Shown piece after piece: positions 62,178-64,000 of a DNA stretch of 64,000 nucleotides (the first letter of the stretch is position 1; the number at the start of each line of letters is the position of its first letter). This stretch comes from Alkalidesulfovibrio alkalitolerans DSM 16529 (GTDB lineage: Bacteria; Desulfobacterota; Desulfovibrionia; Desulfovibrionales; Desulfovibrionaceae). The translations under genes and the position numbers were made by a program. The DNA is taken from NCBI RefSeq assembly GCF_000422245.1, contig NZ_ATHI01000031.1, positions 124,001 to 188,000 on the forward strand, given 5' to 3'. Under the pieces are notes generated by a model. That model made no database searches, was not told the origin of the DNA, and worked only from the letters and a program-made list of their open reading frames with translations.

Positions 62178-64000
62178 TCAGCCGCGTTTTGGCTTCCCGT
62201 GGCTGCCGCGCTTGTCGCGTCCGCCGCGGTGCGGGCGCTGTCCGCGCGGCGCGTCCGGTCCCGGCGCTGTCTTTGGCTGGCCGCCCCGGCGCGGGGCCCT
62301 GCCCACGGGCACGAGCAGCGCGTGCTGGCGCAGGCGCTCGGCATCGCTTTTGGCCATCGGGATGGGCCTGCCCTCCATATCCGTGCCTGCATGAAACATG
62401 GCCGCGGCTGCGGTGCCCGGAAGAGGGATGAAGCACTGCACCTGCTCGGGCTTCAGGCCCCGCTCGTGGAGCCACCCGGCCAGGGCGCGCATGTCGTCGT
62501 CCGTGCAACCGGGGAAGCCGCTCATCAAGTAAGGGATCACGTACTGCCGTTTCGAGGCCCGTGACGACTCGTGCGCGAAGATGCGCAGGAACTCCTCGAA
62601 GTCGGCGAAAGAGGGCTTTCGCATCAGGCGCAGCACGTGCGCGGCCATGTGCTCGGGCGCGACCTTGGCCTGTCCGCCCACGAACTCGCGCACCATGACG
62701 CCAAGCGCCCGCTTGTCGGCCAGGGCCAGGTCCATGCGCCAGCCGCTGGCCACACGCACGTGGCGCACGCCGGGAACCCGCGCCACCTCGCGTAAAAGCT
62801 CCACGAAGCCGGATTGATCGGCCGTAAAGCTCGGGCAGGGGCGCGGCGTCAGGCAGCTTGGCCGCGCGCACTTGGCCGGATCGGCCGTGCAGCGGGCGTT
62901 CCACATGTTGGCGCTGGGCCCGCCCACGTCGCTCAGGCTGCCCGTGAAGCCCGGCGTCTTCGCGATACGCTTCACCTCGGCCAGGATGGACTCCTCGCTT
63001 CGTGACCGGATGCGTCTGCCCTGGTGCAGGGCCAGGGTGCAAAAGGAGCAGCCGCCCGCGCATCCCCGGTGGGTGGTCACGCTGGTGAGGATCATGTCCG
63101 CGGCCGGTATCTTCTCGGCATAGGAGGGGTGCGGCGCGCGCGAGAAGGGGAGCCCGAGGAGCGTGTCCAGCCCCGCCTGATCCAGGCCGGTGTCGGGCGG
63201 GGTGAGGATCAAGAGCCGGTCGCCGCTTGGCTGCACGGCCGCGTGCGTGCCCTGGTGCGCGTGTTGTTCGAGCAGCGCCGTGGCCCGCACGAGCAGTTTG
63301 GGGTCGGCGAGCATGTCCTCGTGGGAAGGCAGTTTAAGGACCGGCAAGCCGCTTGGGATGTCATCTGCGTGTCCGGCCAGCACCACGCCCGGAATCTGCG
63401 CCAGGGTCCGCGTCAACAGGCGGCGCTGCGCTGCGGGGTCGTCCGCCTCATCCTGCGCCTCCTGGTTCGTGATCGCGGCCAGGGCGTCGGCCAGGGCGAT
63501 GATGGAGTTCTCGGCCATGCCGTAGAGGATGGCCGTGGCCTTGCTGTCCAGCAGGATGGAGCGCCGCAGCGCGTCGGTCCAGAAGTCGTAATGCGAGATG
63601 CGGCGAAGCGAGGCCTCGATGCCGCCCAAAACGACCGGCAGGCCGGGAAAGGCCCGGCGCACCACGCCCGTGTAGGCGATCGAGGCCCGGTTTGGCCGCT
63701 TGCCCGCAAGACCGCCGGGCGTGTAAGCGTCGTCGCTGCGTTTTTTGCGGAAGGCCGTGTAATGGGCCAGCATGGAATCGAGCGCCCCGGCCGTCACGCC
63801 CGCGAAGAGACGCGGGCGGCCCATGCGGGCCACGTCGTCGGGCGTGTCCCAGCGCGGCTGAGCCACGATGCCAACGCGATAGCCGTGGTGGACGAGCCAG
63901 CGGCCGAGCAGAGACGCGCCGAAGCTCGGGTGGTCCACGTAGGCGTCGCCCGTGACCAGGAGAACGTCCAGTTCCTCCCAACCCAGGCGGGCCATTTCCT
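62178..64000 (-). CDS. YgiQ-type radical SAM protein (5' end outside window)
   Basis: At least 605 aa. LLVTGDAYVDHPSFGASLLGR and the YgiQ core with the 4Fe-4S motif CAGGCSFC (CxxxCxxC), then DVGGPSANMWNARC, APEHMAAHVLRLMRKPSF and YVIPYLMSGFPGC. C-terminus basic and Gly-rich (RGGQPKTAP...GGRDKRGSHGKPKRG). E. coli YgiQ has about 35 more residues before this point, and the ATG at 63995 matches an internal Met of it (MDQLGW), so the real start is probably beyond the edge; the AGGAA at 63996-64000 alone is not convincing. Role not established. Confidence 0.88.
   Translation of the reverse strand, partial: EMARLGWEELDVLLVTGDAYVDHPSFGASLLGRWLVHHGYRVGIVAQPRWDTPDDVARMGRPRLFAGVTAGALDSMLAHYTAFRKKRSDDAYTPGGLAGKRPNRASIAYTGVVRRAFPGLPVVLGGIEASLRRISHYDFWTDALRRSILLDSKATAILYGMAENSIIALADALAAITNQEAQDEADDPAAQRRLLTRTLAQIPGVVLAGHADDIPSGLPVLKLPSHEDMLADPKLLVRATALLEQHAHQGTHAAVQPSGDRLLILTPPDTGLDQAGLDTLLGLPFSRAPHPSYAEKIPAADMILTSVTTHRGCAGGCSFCTLALHQGRRIRSRSEESILAEVKRIAKTPGFTGSLSDVGGPSANMWNARCTADPAKCARPSCLTPRPCPSFTADQSGFVELLREVARVPGVRHVRVASGWRMDLALADKRALGVMVREFVGGQAKVAPEHMAAHVLRLMRKPSFADFEEFLRIFAHESSRASKRQYVIPYLMSGFPGCTDDDMRALAGWLHERGLKPEQVQCFIPLPGTAAAAMFHAGTDMEGRPIPMAKSDAERLRQHALLVPVGRAPRRGGQPKTAPGPDAPRGQRPHRGGRDKRGSHGKPKRG

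Overview
The window reads as a chromosomal segment of a GC-rich (by eye about 65%) anaerobic deltaproteobacterium of the Desulfovibrio type (Desulfovibrionales). This is inferred from gene content: a trimeric-type porin with an N-terminal signal peptide and C-terminal Phe, a five-gene NikKMLQO-style nickel importer, an acetyl-CoA carboxylase with fused alpha-beta carboxyltransferase plus a separate odd biotin carrier, a rhodanese/ferritin-like fusion, a phenylacetate-CoA ligase, and coding density and Shine-Dalgarno use typical of the group. No ribosomal RNA, phage or CRISPR array is present.

Layout. 1-11.5 kb: the end of one gene, a rhodanese-ferritin-like gene, then a long minus-strand run with two trans-sulfuration PLP enzymes and an EamA exporter, tlyA-thrC, a DUF456 membrane protein, paaK, then dnaB-rplI-rpsR-rpsF with a promoter and a leader hairpin. 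11.4-17.4 kb: minus-strand housekeeping (a 29-residue membrane protein, a DegT aminotransferase, fabI, purC, hisD) and a separately transcribed porin. 17.6-21.4 kb: uvrC and an exported FG-GAP protein. 21.4-23.4 kb: an MBL hydrolase, ubiX and a methyltransferase-like gene. 23.5-32.6 kb is the most accessory-looking part: tRNA-Arg(CCG), an AT-rich tract, a polar amino acid ABC importer followed by lysine 2,3-aminomutase and beta-lysine acetyltransferase (the osmolyte N-epsilon-acetyl-beta-lysine pathway), a YitT protein, an AHL-lactonase-like MBL enzyme, a complete but frameshifted IS481-family element with terminal repeats and a 7-bp target duplication, and a second AT-rich tract with a structured leader upstream of an RRM gene.

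32.6-41.8 kb: RRM protein, typA, a GGDEF gene interrupted in frame by a TAG codon, cyclophilin, a CocE/NonD hydrolase, DUF2784, an NlpC/P60 lipoprotein, isocitrate dehydrogenase, DUF554 and tRNA-Leu(CAA). 41.8-45.4 kb: a taurine/nitrate-type ABC importer and a GIY-YIG protein. 45.5-49.1 kb: the nickel importer. 49.1-53.7 kb: cheW, cold-shock protein, infA, a FlgO-like lipoprotein, purine nucleoside phosphorylase and motAB (a motility-related neighbourhood). 54.0-58.4 kb: biotin carboxylase, fused carboxyltransferase and biotin-carrier-like protein, one operon. 58.6-64.0 kb: a zinc-ribbon/SulP/STAS/cNMP fusion, a small unknown, ssb, and a YgiQ-type radical SAM gene running off the right edge.

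Points most worth a second look: the non-canonical biotin carrier beside the fused carboxyltransferase, the zinc-ribbon/SulP/STAS/cNMP transporter, the putative pseudoknotted leader of the RRM gene, the amber codon in the GGDEF gene, the lysine-uptake-to-osmolyte cluster beside tRNA-Arg, and the unclear dnaB start. Coordinates of starts were chosen by Shine-Dalgarno spacing and family length. Function calls come from recognising motifs by eye; no database search was run.
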